From the NCBI RefSeq assembly GCF_014750685.1, contig NZ_JAAXGE010000006.1, positions 248,001-312,000 of the forward strand: DNA of 64,000 nt. The letters are read 5' to 3'. The stretch is from Bacteroides sp. GM023 (GTDB taxonomy: Bacteria > Bacteroidota > Bacteroidia > Bacteroidales > Bacteroidaceae). The first letter of the stretch is position 1. Every line of letters begins with the position of its first letter. Made by a program: the position numbers and the translations under genes. A model generated the notes under the pieces. That model did no database searches. It had not been told where the DNA came from and worked only from the letters and a program-made list of their open reading frames with translations. Positions 27,501-35,546 of this stretch are shown in pieces.

Positions 27501-27720
27501 TTGTCAGTTTAAGGTTATACTGACCATTTGTATCCGTAATGGTACCATTCGTTGTACCCTTTTCCTGAACGCTCACTCCTATGAGCAGTTCTCCTTTTTC
27601 GTCAGAGACACGTCCTGTGACCGGAGTGCCCTGTGCACACACTGTTGTACTGAATGCAATCAAAATTGCCAGCAGCCACAACGACCTTGTGTGATGTTTT
27701 TCCATTCCAAACAAATTCAT
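24532..27720 (-). CDS. SusC/RagA-family TonB-dependent outer-membrane transporter
   Basis: A 1062-residue transporter. A signal peptide ends near residue 29 (TVCAQ). A carboxypeptidase-regulatory-like domain (~33-115, VTGRVSDEKGELLIGVSV) and a TonB-box-like DEVVVVAYG precede the plug (~130-235, containing IAGRLAGVVAVQRTGEPG). A 22-strand barrel ends in ...VGVNVSF with the terminal aromatic residue. It is the first gene of the PUL operon and transports oligosaccharides into the periplasm. Probable regulator sites lie upstream at 27870-27942. The second Met (residue 6) may be the true start. Confidence 0.96.
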   Translation of the reverse strand: MNLFGMEKHHTRSLWLLAILIAFSTTVCAQGTPVTGRVSDEKGELLIGVSVQEKGTTNGTITDTNGQYNLKLTSSNPVLIVSYIGYKSQEVKVGKQKVVDIILAEDVSALDEVVVVAYGHQRKVSVVGAQSSMKMDEIKMPTANLSSVIAGRLAGVVAVQRTGEPGHDDSDIWIRGISTFTGQNSKPLVLVDGVERGFNNIDPEDIESFTILKDASATAVYGVRGANGVIIIKTKPGKVGKPQFTADYYEGFVTLTKRPELADAYTYMDAANEANLNTNNKLLYTNQYMAATKKANGLLPNDNSRMYNPYLYPAINWMDELFNDLGHNRRVNMSVRGGVPNATYYVSLSYYNERGLTRTARMENYDANMRYDRYNYTANLNLKPTETTTIDLGFSGYLSMGNYPQQKSEDLFKAAMSINPVYMPLMMEDGSIPGISSNGDFRNPYADLTRRGYTNESNNQLNSNIRVTQDLGFWKWSKGLTASAMLAFDVTNERNLYYEKREDTYYYSGTKDAVSGLWNDDVFDENGAYRLSRTYQGSKELSYKTESVNERSTYFEASLNYERAFGLHRVGGLVLYNQKIRRYTEDNQKERDKSATDRIVNSLPYKQQGLAARLTYSWNDRYFLEGNLGYNGSENFSPGKRFGVFPAIGVGWAVSNEEFWKPVQKYVSYFKVRYTDGLVGTDAVTGRRFMYLDQMSSQDGYRFGTENNSTSGWGFAKYGANVGWSVSRKQDLGIDLKFLKDNLSVTVDLFKEHRKDIFLSRATIPDYAGFIEMPYGNLGVVDNKGIEATLEYTQQLGKKTFLTVRGNFAWNEDKIIENDDPTVAYPWLEKRGTNVNGRWGWVAEGLFTSENEIIDHAKQFGEDYPGQVSQVGDIKYKDLNGDGVVDDYDKCLIGQGDVPKIYYGFGADLQVGNFSIGAIFSGTAKADRCLSGDAIMPFSDASGISNLYSNIDDRWSADDPTNENVFYPRLHYGSSANTNNTKTSTWWQKDMSFLRLKQLTISYNFPKQLISKTFLKSARVYVMGTNLLTFSKFKLWDPELNTNNGAKYPNSRTYSVGVNVSF

Positions 27721-27754
27721 GTTACTTGTTTTTTTTTATTAATACTAAGGTTAT

Positions 27755-27788
27755 CAAACATGTTTAATTTCTTGTTAACGGAAACAAA
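27755..27788 (-). promoter_or_regulatory. Weak candidate promoter for susC
   Basis: On the minus strand CATGTTTG (27755-27762) differs from TAnnTTTG at one base. A TTTG (27785-27788) lies 22 nt upstream, slightly beyond the usual spacing. The expected start is about 28 nt before the susC ATG. A sub-consensus promoter suits an activator-dependent PUL. Confidence 0.35.
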
Positions 27789-27869
27789 TTAAGACCTTTT
27801 TTACTTATTCCAAATCCTCTGGCGTGACAAAATGCAGGCAAAATATTTTTGGTAGGAAAGCACACAATG

Positions 27870-27942
27870 AGTACAATGAGAGCACAAGTTATTCTTCTCA
27901 TTTACAACATCTTGCCACACTCTCAGTACAATGAGCGCACAA
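27870..27942. promoter_or_regulatory. Candidate regulator-binding sites upstream of susC
   Basis: Two 18-bp direct repeats, 27870-27887 and 27925-27942, differ at one base and start 55 bp apart. The second forms the palindrome CTCA-N6-TGAG (27922-27935), the same design as four units upstream of the PUL regulator gene. In the first copy the left half is degenerate. They lie about 150-220 bp upstream of the susC start. Confidence 0.6.
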
Positions 27943-27961
27943 TACAAAGTACAAGTGGAAA

Positions 27962-30900
27962 TTAGAGATTCTTCTGCTGTTCGCGATAATCTTTGGGAGT
28001 CATGCCAAATTTTCGGGCAAATTCTTTATAGAAATAAGAACGGCTGGATATCCCTACATCGGAAATAACATCCTGAATTGAGAGATCTTCTTCCCTCAAT
28101 AAACGTGCAGCTTTCTCCATCCGATAGTTTTTAATCAGGTCGCCGGGAGCTATTGGAGAGATTTCCTTGAACTTGCGATAAAACTGACGCGGGCTCATTG
28201 CCATGCGATCAGCTATCAGTGTAGAACCCAAGTCTTCCTGTTCGAGGTTCTGTTCTATCACTTGCAGCAGTTTGCGGACGAAGTCTACCTGTTCGGTTGT
28301 AGTACAGACGATTTGTCCTGCCAATTCACCTAAATCTTCCAGATAAATCTGTTTGGCTTCCCTCTTGCCATAAATAGATTTATGAATATCTTCTTTCAGG
28401 AAAAGAATATCATAAGGTAAAACAATATAAGAGTCAGACCATTTAATCAGCTCCCGCTGGATAGCGGAGCTGGCCTTCCATGTCAGCATCGGAATAAAAG
28501 CAGTCTTTGACAACACAGAGCGATTCTTGCCGATATACTCCATAAAAGTACTTTCGGCTTCTGCATACATTGCCATATCAACCAAAAATACTGCCGGAAC
28601 CGAACGGCGGATTTCTTCCAATGCTATCTGCACACTCTTCACTGGGCGTATCGAATATTCTTCGGACAGCAATCCTGTTATCAGCCAAATCATTTCTTCA
28701 CTATCTTCCAACAGCAGGATCGTCTTTTTCTCATCCGATTGAGACTCGTTTAGTATCGCAGGCTCAAAAGTAAGCATTAGTTTATGCTGGCCTGTTTCAG
28801 ACACTCCATAATGGACAACAGTATGAAGCTGTTCCAAAGCAGACTGTACAAAACAGAGCATCAACTGAATACCGAAGGATTGGTCGACATCTTTCTTATC
28901 TGACACAGGACAAGGTGTTCCTTGCAATTGGTTACACAACTCTTCGATCCTGCCGTCATCAGCGGATATTACCAACAACATTTTATCTTCCTTCTCCTGC
29001 ACACTCACCGTAATTCTGACGGATGAAGACTTCTGACAAACGAAATGATAACAATAGTAAAGAATACAGCGAAGAGCATTCTTATATACTGGGAAAGTGT
29101 AATTTTCGGGAATAGAGGATTGCACCGGAGAAATATCAAGACCTTCCGTCTTCAATGCACGAAGTACTTCCAAAGATACTTCCTGTATGCACATACGTGC
29201 GGACAGGACGAAAGTAGTAGGATAAAAATGTTTGAGCTTCTCAGAATACAAAGTCTCCGGATGAAAAAGGACATTCATCGCAGTTTCACGTATCAGCTCC
29301 ACCTGTTCACGACGTTGTTCATAAGACGTGTTCTCTGCACGCAACTGGTCACAAGCATGATAAATAAGGGTAAAGCTATCAAGTAACCCACGACCATAAC
29401 TACCGCTTACTGCTGTCTCTTTCTGACTTTCCGTATTGAGCAATCGTTTCAGTATCTGTTCATGAAGAATATATTTGCGGAGCAAATGAAGCAGATAGCC
29501 CACAAAGAGTACCAACAGCAGAACATAAAAAACATATGCCCATACCGACTGATACCATGGTGGAAGAATATGTATAGGAATGGAAAAGAATTTATACTCC
29601 GTATCAAATACATCTTTCTTATAGCGGACTTTAAAAGTGTAATTGCCCGAAGGAACTTCGGCATAAGATGCTTCATTGATGCTACTAAAGGAAGTCCATT
29701 GTTTATCGTATCCTTCCAGAATGAAAGAATATTCCACTTCTTCACCAGTCAGATAATCGGGTACGGCAAAAGAGAGTGAAAAGGAGACTTCTGCCCCTTT
29801 CAGTTGCAAGCTTTTCTCGTCAGACGCATAATGATCGCCCAAACTAACTTCTGTTCGTCCAATCCATAAACGACGCAGCAGGATATCCGGATAAAATTCA
29901 GGAGCGGCAGCTACCTTACGATCCAGATAGAGCAATCCATCGATTCCACCAAAGAAAAGATTACCTGTATAGGGACATTGATAATAGGCATCATCACTAA
30001 ACTCTCCAATCTGCACACCCGCAGTATAATAATAATCATGTGAAGAGCCGTTTTTCGGATTATATTTGATAAGTCCACGGTTGGTTCCCAACCACAAGAA
30101 ACCGTTATCATCTTCGAGCACACCATGTATCATGTCATTGAGCAATCCTTGTTCCCTACCGATATAGGATGCTTCTATTTTCTTTCCATGAAAGGTGAGA
30201 CATACCAGTCCGGAAGTAGTTCCTACATATATTTTACCGTCATGGGCACGATGCAGACTCAATACATCATCCACCGATTTACGGAGCATCTCTTTCAGAG
30301 ATATAACCTGATATTCTTCTGTCCGTTTATCAAAACGGATCAGTCCTTTTTCCCTGCTTCCCAGCCATAAAATAGAGTCTCCTTCCGCCAACATAGGATA
30401 GAACATTGTAATCTCCCGCTGCTCGTGAAAAAAATGATAGCGTTTCTGATGACGGACACTAATCGTTCCCGCTCTCTTATCAAGTACCATTTTATAAAAA
30501 CCGACTCCTGCTGTAACAGTATAAAGCACGCTATCGCTTTCTTCATAAATATCATGTATCTCAATAGCCGGCTGCCCGGAAGAATTTTCCACCGGACGTA
30601 AAGCATCATCCTTGAAGGAGTAATAAAACAAACCCGGATTTCCCGCCCCAATCCAAAATCCATCCATGTAACGACTCTGAACTAATTTATAGGCATGGAA
30701 CTCATGGTCCCATTTGACATATGAGGATACTTGTTGCTTTTTTCCCGGATAATATACAGTGGCACCCAGAGCCTCATTACCTGACGAATTTCGGAAATCG
30801 GGCAAATGCAAGACTCCATCTCCTTTCGTCCCGAACCAGAGTCCGCCATATTTGTCTGTCATCACTGAACGTACCTGCCTGCTCAATCCTGTCGATATAC

Positions 30901-31921
30901 GGTTCAGCATCAGGTTGGTAGCGATAGAATATTTCTTGGCATATACAACAGCCCCTTGTCCGTCAGACGCAATCCAGAGCATTCCTTGCCGTGGTTCGCG
31001 GTAAAGTCCGTAAATACGCACATTACGATTGACTATTTCTTCTTCATACTTGCGTGACGTGCGCAGGCGAATCAGTCCGTTGGCACGGAAAGCTATAATA
31101 ATATCCTCGTAGAAAGGAACGATTCCTTTTATCACTCCGTATTTCTGTACCAATGATGAAAGATTACGAATATAGATTTTAGATTTGCGGGAGATGTCAT
31201 ACATATACAAATCCCTGTCACAATCTATAAAACAGAAGATGCCACTCTGATAGAAAATATCCTCAATGGCTTTCGAATGGAATTTAGTAGTCGACACGGA
31301 CAGTTTAGTCGATAAACTATCTGCATCGAAAGCATTCAGTGAGTAATGTTGAATTTGACCAGTGTGAAGGGGGAACAACCAGAGAACTCCATCATCCGTT
31401 ACAAATGCACGCTGTTCCATACTGTCCATTGGCAAGGCCGGAGTTTGTGCCGAAATAAAACATTGATGATTGGTGTTATAATAATAAATTCCGTCACCGG
31501 CCAGTATCCATGTATTTCCCTGACTATTGGAATGTACATAATAATCTCCCGGAAAATCGTAATTTCCCACAACCTGTTTTGTCTTTTGCGAGAAACGGTT
31601 CACTCCCAAATGAGTGGAAATCCACAAGCAACTGCTATCCGCCTGTGAAATAGAGTGTATTACGTTATTGCTTAATGTCTTATTTGCCGAGAAGTCCGAG
31701 CGATACACTTCCATTGATTTTCCATCCCAACAGTTCACACCATCATATGTACCAAACCACATAAGCCCTACATTGTCTTGAAAAAGACAAAGTACTGCGC
31801 TATTAGACAGTCCTTGCTGATAGTCCACCTTCGAAAAAAAATAGGTATCCTTCTCATTATCGGCAATTGCAGTCAATGAACTGGTTAATGTGATAAGAAA
31901 TATAATTAAACGTGTTTTCAT
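27962..31921 (-). CDS. Hybrid two-component system regulator (HTCS) with degenerate kinase
   Basis: A 1319-residue one-protein sensor-regulator, anchored in the inner membrane. A signal peptide (to ~21), periplasmic two-component-regulator propeller repeats (e.g. GLMWFGTYDGVNCWDG) and a Y_Y_Y domain (~690-780) are followed by one membrane helix (~785-810). The kinase region keeps a His (H855, in IYHACDQL) but lacks the following acidic residue and the N-box Asn. The receiver keeps Asp1115 but has Leu1168 in place of the conserved Lys. The AraC-type DNA-binding domain (~1225-1319) is intact. It sits upstream of susC on the same strand and presumably controls the PUL in response to a periplasmic oligosaccharide. 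Confidence 0.92.
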   Translation of the reverse strand: MKTRLIIFLITLTSSLTAIADNEKDTYFFSKVDYQQGLSNSAVLCLFQDNVGLMWFGTYDGVNCWDGKSMEVYRSDFSANKTLSNNVIHSISQADSSCLWISTHLGVNRFSQKTKQVVGNYDFPGDYYVHSNSQGNTWILAGDGIYYYNTNHQCFISAQTPALPMDSMEQRAFVTDDGVLWLFPLHTGQIQHYSLNAFDADSLSTKLSVSTTKFHSKAIEDIFYQSGIFCFIDCDRDLYMYDISRKSKIYIRNLSSLVQKYGVIKGIVPFYEDIIIAFRANGLIRLRTSRKYEEEIVNRNVRIYGLYREPRQGMLWIASDGQGAVVYAKKYSIATNLMLNRISTGLSRQVRSVMTDKYGGLWFGTKGDGVLHLPDFRNSSGNEALGATVYYPGKKQQVSSYVKWDHEFHAYKLVQSRYMDGFWIGAGNPGLFYYSFKDDALRPVENSSGQPAIEIHDIYEESDSVLYTVTAGVGFYKMVLDKRAGTISVRHQKRYHFFHEQREITMFYPMLAEGDSILWLGSREKGLIRFDKRTEEYQVISLKEMLRKSVDDVLSLHRAHDGKIYVGTTSGLVCLTFHGKKIEASYIGREQGLLNDMIHGVLEDDNGFLWLGTNRGLIKYNPKNGSSHDYYYTAGVQIGEFSDDAYYQCPYTGNLFFGGIDGLLYLDRKVAAAPEFYPDILLRRLWIGRTEVSLGDHYASDEKSLQLKGAEVSFSLSFAVPDYLTGEEVEYSFILEGYDKQWTSFSSINEASYAEVPSGNYTFKVRYKKDVFDTEYKFFSIPIHILPPWYQSVWAYVFYVLLLVLFVGYLLHLLRKYILHEQILKRLLNTESQKETAVSGSYGRGLLDSFTLIYHACDQLRAENTSYEQRREQVELIRETAMNVLFHPETLYSEKLKHFYPTTFVLSARMCIQEVSLEVLRALKTEGLDISPVQSSIPENYTFPVYKNALRCILYYCYHFVCQKSSSVRITVSVQEKEDKMLLVISADDGRIEELCNQLQGTPCPVSDKKDVDQSFGIQLMLCFVQSALEQLHTVVHYGVSETGQHKLMLTFEPAILNESQSDEKKTILLLEDSEEMIWLITGLLSEEYSIRPVKSVQIALEEIRRSVPAVFLVDMAMYAEAESTFMEYIGKNRSVLSKTAFIPMLTWKASSAIQRELIKWSDSYIVLPYDILFLKEDIHKSIYGKREAKQIYLEDLGELAGQIVCTTTEQVDFVRKLLQVIEQNLEQEDLGSTLIADRMAMSPRQFYRKFKEISPIAPGDLIKNYRMEKAARLLREEDLSIQDVISDVGISSRSYFYKEFARKFGMTPKDYREQQKNL

Positions 31922-31988
31922 CGTATTTCCTAAATTATCTTATATTTGTTTCAAATGAACAAATATCCATTTATCAAGTAATAGGAGA

Positions 31989-31996
31989 CAAATATA
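31989..31996 (-). promoter_or_regulatory. Putative -7 element for the HTCS gene
   Basis: On the minus strand these bases read TATATTTG, a full TAnnTTTG match, 68 bp upstream of the HTCS start codon. No clear -33 partner is seen. The palindromic array lies 64-147 bp further upstream. Confidence 0.45.
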
Positions 31997-32059
31997 GTAA
32001 ATTAATAGCAATTACACTTCAATGATATATAAAAGTGACTTTTGGAATTTTCTCAACTA

Positions 32060-32143
32060 TTCTCATGCCTATGAGAAAAAATACTCATTGTAATGAGAAT
32101 AAATACTCACGACTATGAGAATTTATTCTCACCCCGGTGAGAA
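32060..32143. repeat. Four tandem 18-bp palindromes at an exact 22-bp period upstream of the HTCS gene
   Basis: Units at 32060-32077, 32082-32099, 32104-32121 and 32126-32143 each contain CTCA-N6-TGAG flanked by T(T/A) and AA. Unit 4 extends to a perfect 10-bp stem. Start-to-start spacing is 22 bp throughout, which places every palindrome on the same face of the helix. The array lies between the glmM terminator and the HTCS promoter. The remainder of the 323-bp gap (31922-32244) holds the -7 element and the terminator. Confidence 0.85.
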
Positions 32144-32169
32144 TAATCCCTTGCCAGCACATCGTGTAA

Positions 32170-32217
32170 GATAATAAAAAATAAAAAGGGAAAGCTGTTT
32201 TATTAGCTTTCCCTTTT
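32170..32217 (-). terminator. Terminator after glmM
   Basis: A 13-bp perfect stem (32184-32196 with 32205-32217) with an 8-nt loop. On the minus strand it is followed by a long T-rich tail (complement of 32170-32183), 28 bp past the glmM stop. Confidence 0.9.
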
Positions 32218-32244
32218 CTTATTTCCAATACGAATGAATGGTTA

Positions 32245-33633
32245 TTATTTTGCTAACTCATTAATTACATCCATTATTTTCTGACCGATTTCTTCAGCAG
32301 CTTCCATTGTAGATGCTTCGCTATATACACGGATGATTGCTTCAGTGTTACTCTTACGCAAGTGTACCCATTTGTCAGCAAAGTCAATCTTCACACCGTC
32401 AATGTCGTTGATTTCTTCGTTCTTATAGATTTCCTTCACTTTAGCAAGGATGGCATCTACGTCGATTTCCGGAGTCAGGTCTACACGGTTTTTAGCGATG
32501 AAGTAAGGTGGGTAAGTAGCGCGGAGTTCGCTTACTTTCTTTCCTTCGTGAGCCAGGTGGCTGAGGAATAAAGCAATACCTACCAAAGCGTCACGTCCGT
32601 AGTGGCTGGCAGGGTAGATTACTCCACCGTTTCCTTCACCACCGATAACGGCGTTGGTTGCTTTCATTTTCGTTACTACGTTCACTTCGCCTACGGCAGA
32701 AGCACTGTATTCCATGCCGTACTTACGGGTTACGTCACGCAGGGCACGAGTAGAACTCAAGTTGGATACAGTATTGCCCGGAGTATGTTTCAGTACATAG
32801 TCGGCAACAGTTACCAATGTATATTCTTCACCGTACATCACACCATTTTCGCAAATCATTGCCAAGCGGTCAACGTCGGGGTCTACAACAAATGCTACGT
32901 CTGCTTTTCCACCTTTCATCAGGTTCATGATGTCACCGAGGTTCTTCTCTAGCGGTTCCGGATTGTGTTGGAAGTCTCCGGTAGGTTCGCAGTAGAGTTT
33001 TTCCACGTGTTTCACACCCAAGCGTTCCAGAAGTTCAGGAAGGATGATACCACCTACTGAGTTTACACAGTCGATAGCTACACGGAAGTCTGCTTTCTTG
33101 ATAGCTTCAACGTCTACCAGGTCAAGAGCTAATACGCTGTCGATATGTTTCTGATTGTAAGTCAGGTCTTTGCGGTAAGAACCCAAATGGTCTACATCGG
33201 CATAGTCGAATTCTTCGGCTTCGGCAATACGAAGAACTTCATTTCCTTCGGCTGCATTCAGGAATTCGCCATATTCATTCAGTAGTTTCAGTGCATTCCA
33301 CTGTTTTGGGTTATGTGAAGCTGTCAGGATGATACCGCCACAAGCGCCTTCCATCGTTACAGCCAATTCTGTAGTCGGAGTAGAAGCCAGGTCGATGTCT
33401 ACCACATCCCAGCCCATTCCCATCAGGGTGCCAACGACTACGTTTTTTACCATTTCACCTGAGATACGTGCATCACGTCCCACAACAATCTTGTTGCTCT
33501 GCGCTTTGCAGGTCTTACGAATCAAAGTAGCATAAGCTGAGGTAAATTTTACAATGTCAAGCGGGTTCAGTCCTTCACCCGCGCCTCCGCCGATGGTTCC
33601 GCGGATGCCAGAGATAGATTTGATTAGAGTCAT
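32245..33633 (-). CDS. glmM: Phosphoglucosamine mutase / phosphohexomutase
   Basis: A 462-residue phosphohexomutase. The phospho-serine is Ser106 in LTASHNPKQWNA. The metal-binding loop DPDVDRLA and sugar-binding GEGNGGVIYP follow, and the C-terminal phosphate-binding segment is RKSNTEAIIRVYSEA. It most likely interconverts glucosamine-6-P and glucosamine-1-P for peptidoglycan and LPS precursors, although phosphomannomutase activity is possible. It follows the lipoprotein gene by 39 bp. Confidence 0.88.
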   Translation of the reverse strand: MTLIKSISGIRGTIGGGAGEGLNPLDIVKFTSAYATLIRKTCKAQSNKIVVGRDARISGEMVKNVVVGTLMGMGWDVVDIDLASTPTTELAVTMEGACGGIILTASHNPKQWNALKLLNEYGEFLNAAEGNEVLRIAEAEEFDYADVDHLGSYRKDLTYNQKHIDSVLALDLVDVEAIKKADFRVAIDCVNSVGGIILPELLERLGVKHVEKLYCEPTGDFQHNPEPLEKNLGDIMNLMKGGKADVAFVVDPDVDRLAMICENGVMYGEEYTLVTVADYVLKHTPGNTVSNLSSTRALRDVTRKYGMEYSASAVGEVNVVTKMKATNAVIGGEGNGGVIYPASHYGRDALVGIALFLSHLAHEGKKVSELRATYPPYFIAKNRVDLTPEIDVDAILAKVKEIYKNEEINDIDGVKIDFADKWVHLRKSNTEAIIRVYSEASTMEAAEEIGQKIMDVINELAK

Positions 33634-33672
33634 AGGTTCTTTTACTAAAAGATTTATTTAAATGTTAGTGTC

Positions 33673-34344
33673 TTAGCTTAATGCTTTACGGAACTCGGTG
33701 ATATCATAGAAGAAAGGAGTTACGTATTGCTGTGCGGACTGGTGCCCCATCTTTGAAGGAACAATCAGACGCACATGAGCATTGTCACGCAAATAAGGTA
33801 ATGATAAAAGCCATCCTTGCGGTACGGCGGTACTGCCGTACAAGGATCCCCACACAAAGCCCATGTCAAGGAATGTACCGGCCGAGTAGGTTTCTTTTTT
33901 CACATAAACGAATACAGCAGGATCAGCCCATAAATATCCGGCATCCATATATTCCTCTACAGGAATATTGAAAGCTGCAAGTTCTCGTGTATCGACATTT
34001 ATCTCCTTATACCTAGTGCAGATATTGTCACGATCCTCAAATTTATACGCATTTTTATCATCTGCATTGTAATCTCCACGGTTTATAATCTGCATATATA
34101 CTCCTTCACTGGAGAAAAAGACGAATTCATCATAGGCATCTCCGTTCGCTTTTGCTTTCGTCACGGTATCATTCCGTTCGAAATCTTCCACAGAAATCAC
34201 ATGAATCGCACTATCCTTGATGAACCTCTCCACTGCATTTTTCTCGTCTTCCAGCATTTCTGCATATGTCTTTGAGTTGTCGCATGCCTGGAACAAACTT
34301 CCGGCGGTTAACAAAGAGAGAAATAAAAATAAAAGTTTCTTCAT
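33673..34344 (-). CDS. DUF4827-like lipoprotein
   Basis: A 223-residue lipoprotein (signal ending FQAC, Cys21). It resembles the Bacteroidales DUF4827 family, commonly found beside the DHH phosphoesterase as here. It has an FKBP-like mix of beta strands (SSEGVYMQIINRGD; PQGWLLSLPYL) but no recognised catalytic residues. It lies between glmM and the DHH gene. A minus-strand TACATTTG at 34371-34378 fits a -7 element, so it may start its own transcript with glmM. Confidence 0.7.
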   Translation of the reverse strand: MKKLLFLFLSLLTAGSLFQACDNSKTYAEMLEDEKNAVERFIKDSAIHVISVEDFERNDTVTKAKANGDAYDEFVFFSSEGVYMQIINRGDYNADDKNAYKFEDRDNICTRYKEINVDTRELAAFNIPVEEYMDAGYLWADPAVFVYVKKETYSAGTFLDMGFVWGSLYGSTAVPQGWLLSLPYLRDNAHVRLIVPSKMGHQSAQQYVTPFFYDITEFRKALS

Positions 34345-34370
34345 TATCTGTTGTTTATAGCTATATTCCG

Positions 34371-34378
34371 CAAATGTA
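34371..34378 (-). promoter_or_regulatory. Putative -7 element for the DUF4827-like gene and glmM
   Basis: The minus strand reads TACATTTG, a full -7 consensus match, 27 bp upstream of the lipoprotein start codon. No strong -33 is seen. Confidence 0.4.
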
Positions 34379-34462
34379 TCGCAAAATCATTAAAAGCTGT
34401 AAGGAGATAGTTGAAAGTTCGTATCTTTTAACCTTTCCATATTCACTTTTAACCTTCCATTT

Positions 34463-35500
34463 TTAGCTTTTGGCTGTTAGTAGAGGTTTATATTTCTCAA
34501 GCGCTTTTTCGAAGAGTGCTTTGGCCTCTTCCATCGTTCCGAAAAATTCACCGCCGGATGCGTTCAGATGTCCGCCGCCGTTAAAAAATTCGGCAGCCAA
34601 CTGATTGCATGGGAAAGTTCCCACCGAACGAAACGAAATCTTAATCATCGGCTTCTCGGTATCTTCCCGCAGAAAACAGGAGAAACAGACGTTTTTGATG
34701 GTAAGAGGGATGTTGACAAAGCCTTCGCTATCTCCTTTTATGTAGTTGAATTTGCTTTGCTCGGCTTTTGTTAGCGTTATCAACGCGGAGTTATAGTCCG
34801 AGTAAACCGTCATGTTAGACAATACGTATCCCATCAGTCGCAAACGGCTCTCGGAGTAGGTATTGTACACTTTACGGTAGATTTCATCTTTATCAATTCC
34901 TTTGGAAAGGAGTTCGCTTATGATGTAATAAATTTCACGATTGTTCGAGTTGTAGGTAAAGCCACCGGTATCTGTCATCATACCTGTATAGATGCATTCG
35001 GCACCTTCCTTGGATATATCACCGAAATAGCCCATCCGGCAAATCAGACGGAATATAAGTTCGGAAGTGGAGGATATTTTGGGATAAGACATCGTTATCC
35101 TACAGAAATCTTCGGGATACAAATGGTGGTCAATCATTATTTTGCGGGCAGGAGAAGCCGCTACGGCATCTGCCATATCGTCAATACGTTTCAATGCGTT
35201 GAAGTCCAGACAACAGATTACATCTGCTTCGGCAATCAGCTTGTCCGCAAACTCTTTATAACGGTCATACAAAAGAATGTCCTTACTGCCCGGCATCCAT
35301 CTGAGGAAATCGGGGAAAGCGTTAGGTACGATTACGTTTACTGTTTTTTCCTGTGAATCAAGGAAGTGATATAAACCCAGTGAGGAACCAATGGCATCGC
35401 CGTCAGGAGATACATGAGATACAATTACTATTTTATCAGCTCGTTCAAACCATTTGGTAAAATGGTCTATTTTGGCTTGTTCTATTACTTTCGTCAACAT
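34463..35500 (-). CDS. DHH/DHHA1-family phosphoesterase (NrnA-like oligoribonuclease/pAp phosphatase)
   Basis: A 345-residue cytoplasmic DHH phosphoesterase. Motifs in order are VSHVSPDGDAIGSSLGL, CLDFNALKRI, IDHH (with LYPEDF) and TGMMTDTGGFTY. The C-terminal DHHA1 domain ends in GGGHLNASGGEF. Family members degrade nanoRNA, pAp or cyclic-dinucleotide products with Mn. A -7-like TACATTTG lies at 35523-35530 on the minus strand. Confidence 0.88.
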   Translation of the reverse strand: MLTKVIEQAKIDHFTKWFERADKIVIVSHVSPDGDAIGSSLGLYHFLDSQEKTVNVIVPNAFPDFLRWMPGSKDILLYDRYKEFADKLIAEADVICCLDFNALKRIDDMADAVAASPARKIMIDHHLYPEDFCRITMSYPKISSTSELIFRLICRMGYFGDISKEGAECIYTGMMTDTGGFTYNSNNREIYYIISELLSKGIDKDEIYRKVYNTYSESRLRLMGYVLSNMTVYSDYNSALITLTKAEQSKFNYIKGDSEGFVNIPLTIKNVCFSCFLREDTEKPMIKISFRSVGTFPCNQLAAEFFNGGGHLNASGGEFFGTMEEAKALFEKALEKYKPLLTAKS

Positions 35501-35522
35501 ATTCTTTTACTTTATCAGGGTG

Positions 35523-35530
35523 CAAATGTA
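35523..35530 (-). promoter_or_regulatory. Putative -7 element for the DHH phosphoesterase gene
   Basis: The minus strand reads TACATTTG 23 bp upstream of the start codon. A TTTG candidate at 35553-35556 is 22 nt away, inside the comEC 3' end. Confidence 0.45.
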
Positions 35531-35546
35531 CGATAAATCTTTGTAC

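Noticed and set aside
32060..32143. CRISPR array or chain of transcription terminators
   Set aside because: No spacers, and the palindromes are not followed by T-runs; the glmM terminator is a separate hairpin at 32184-32217.
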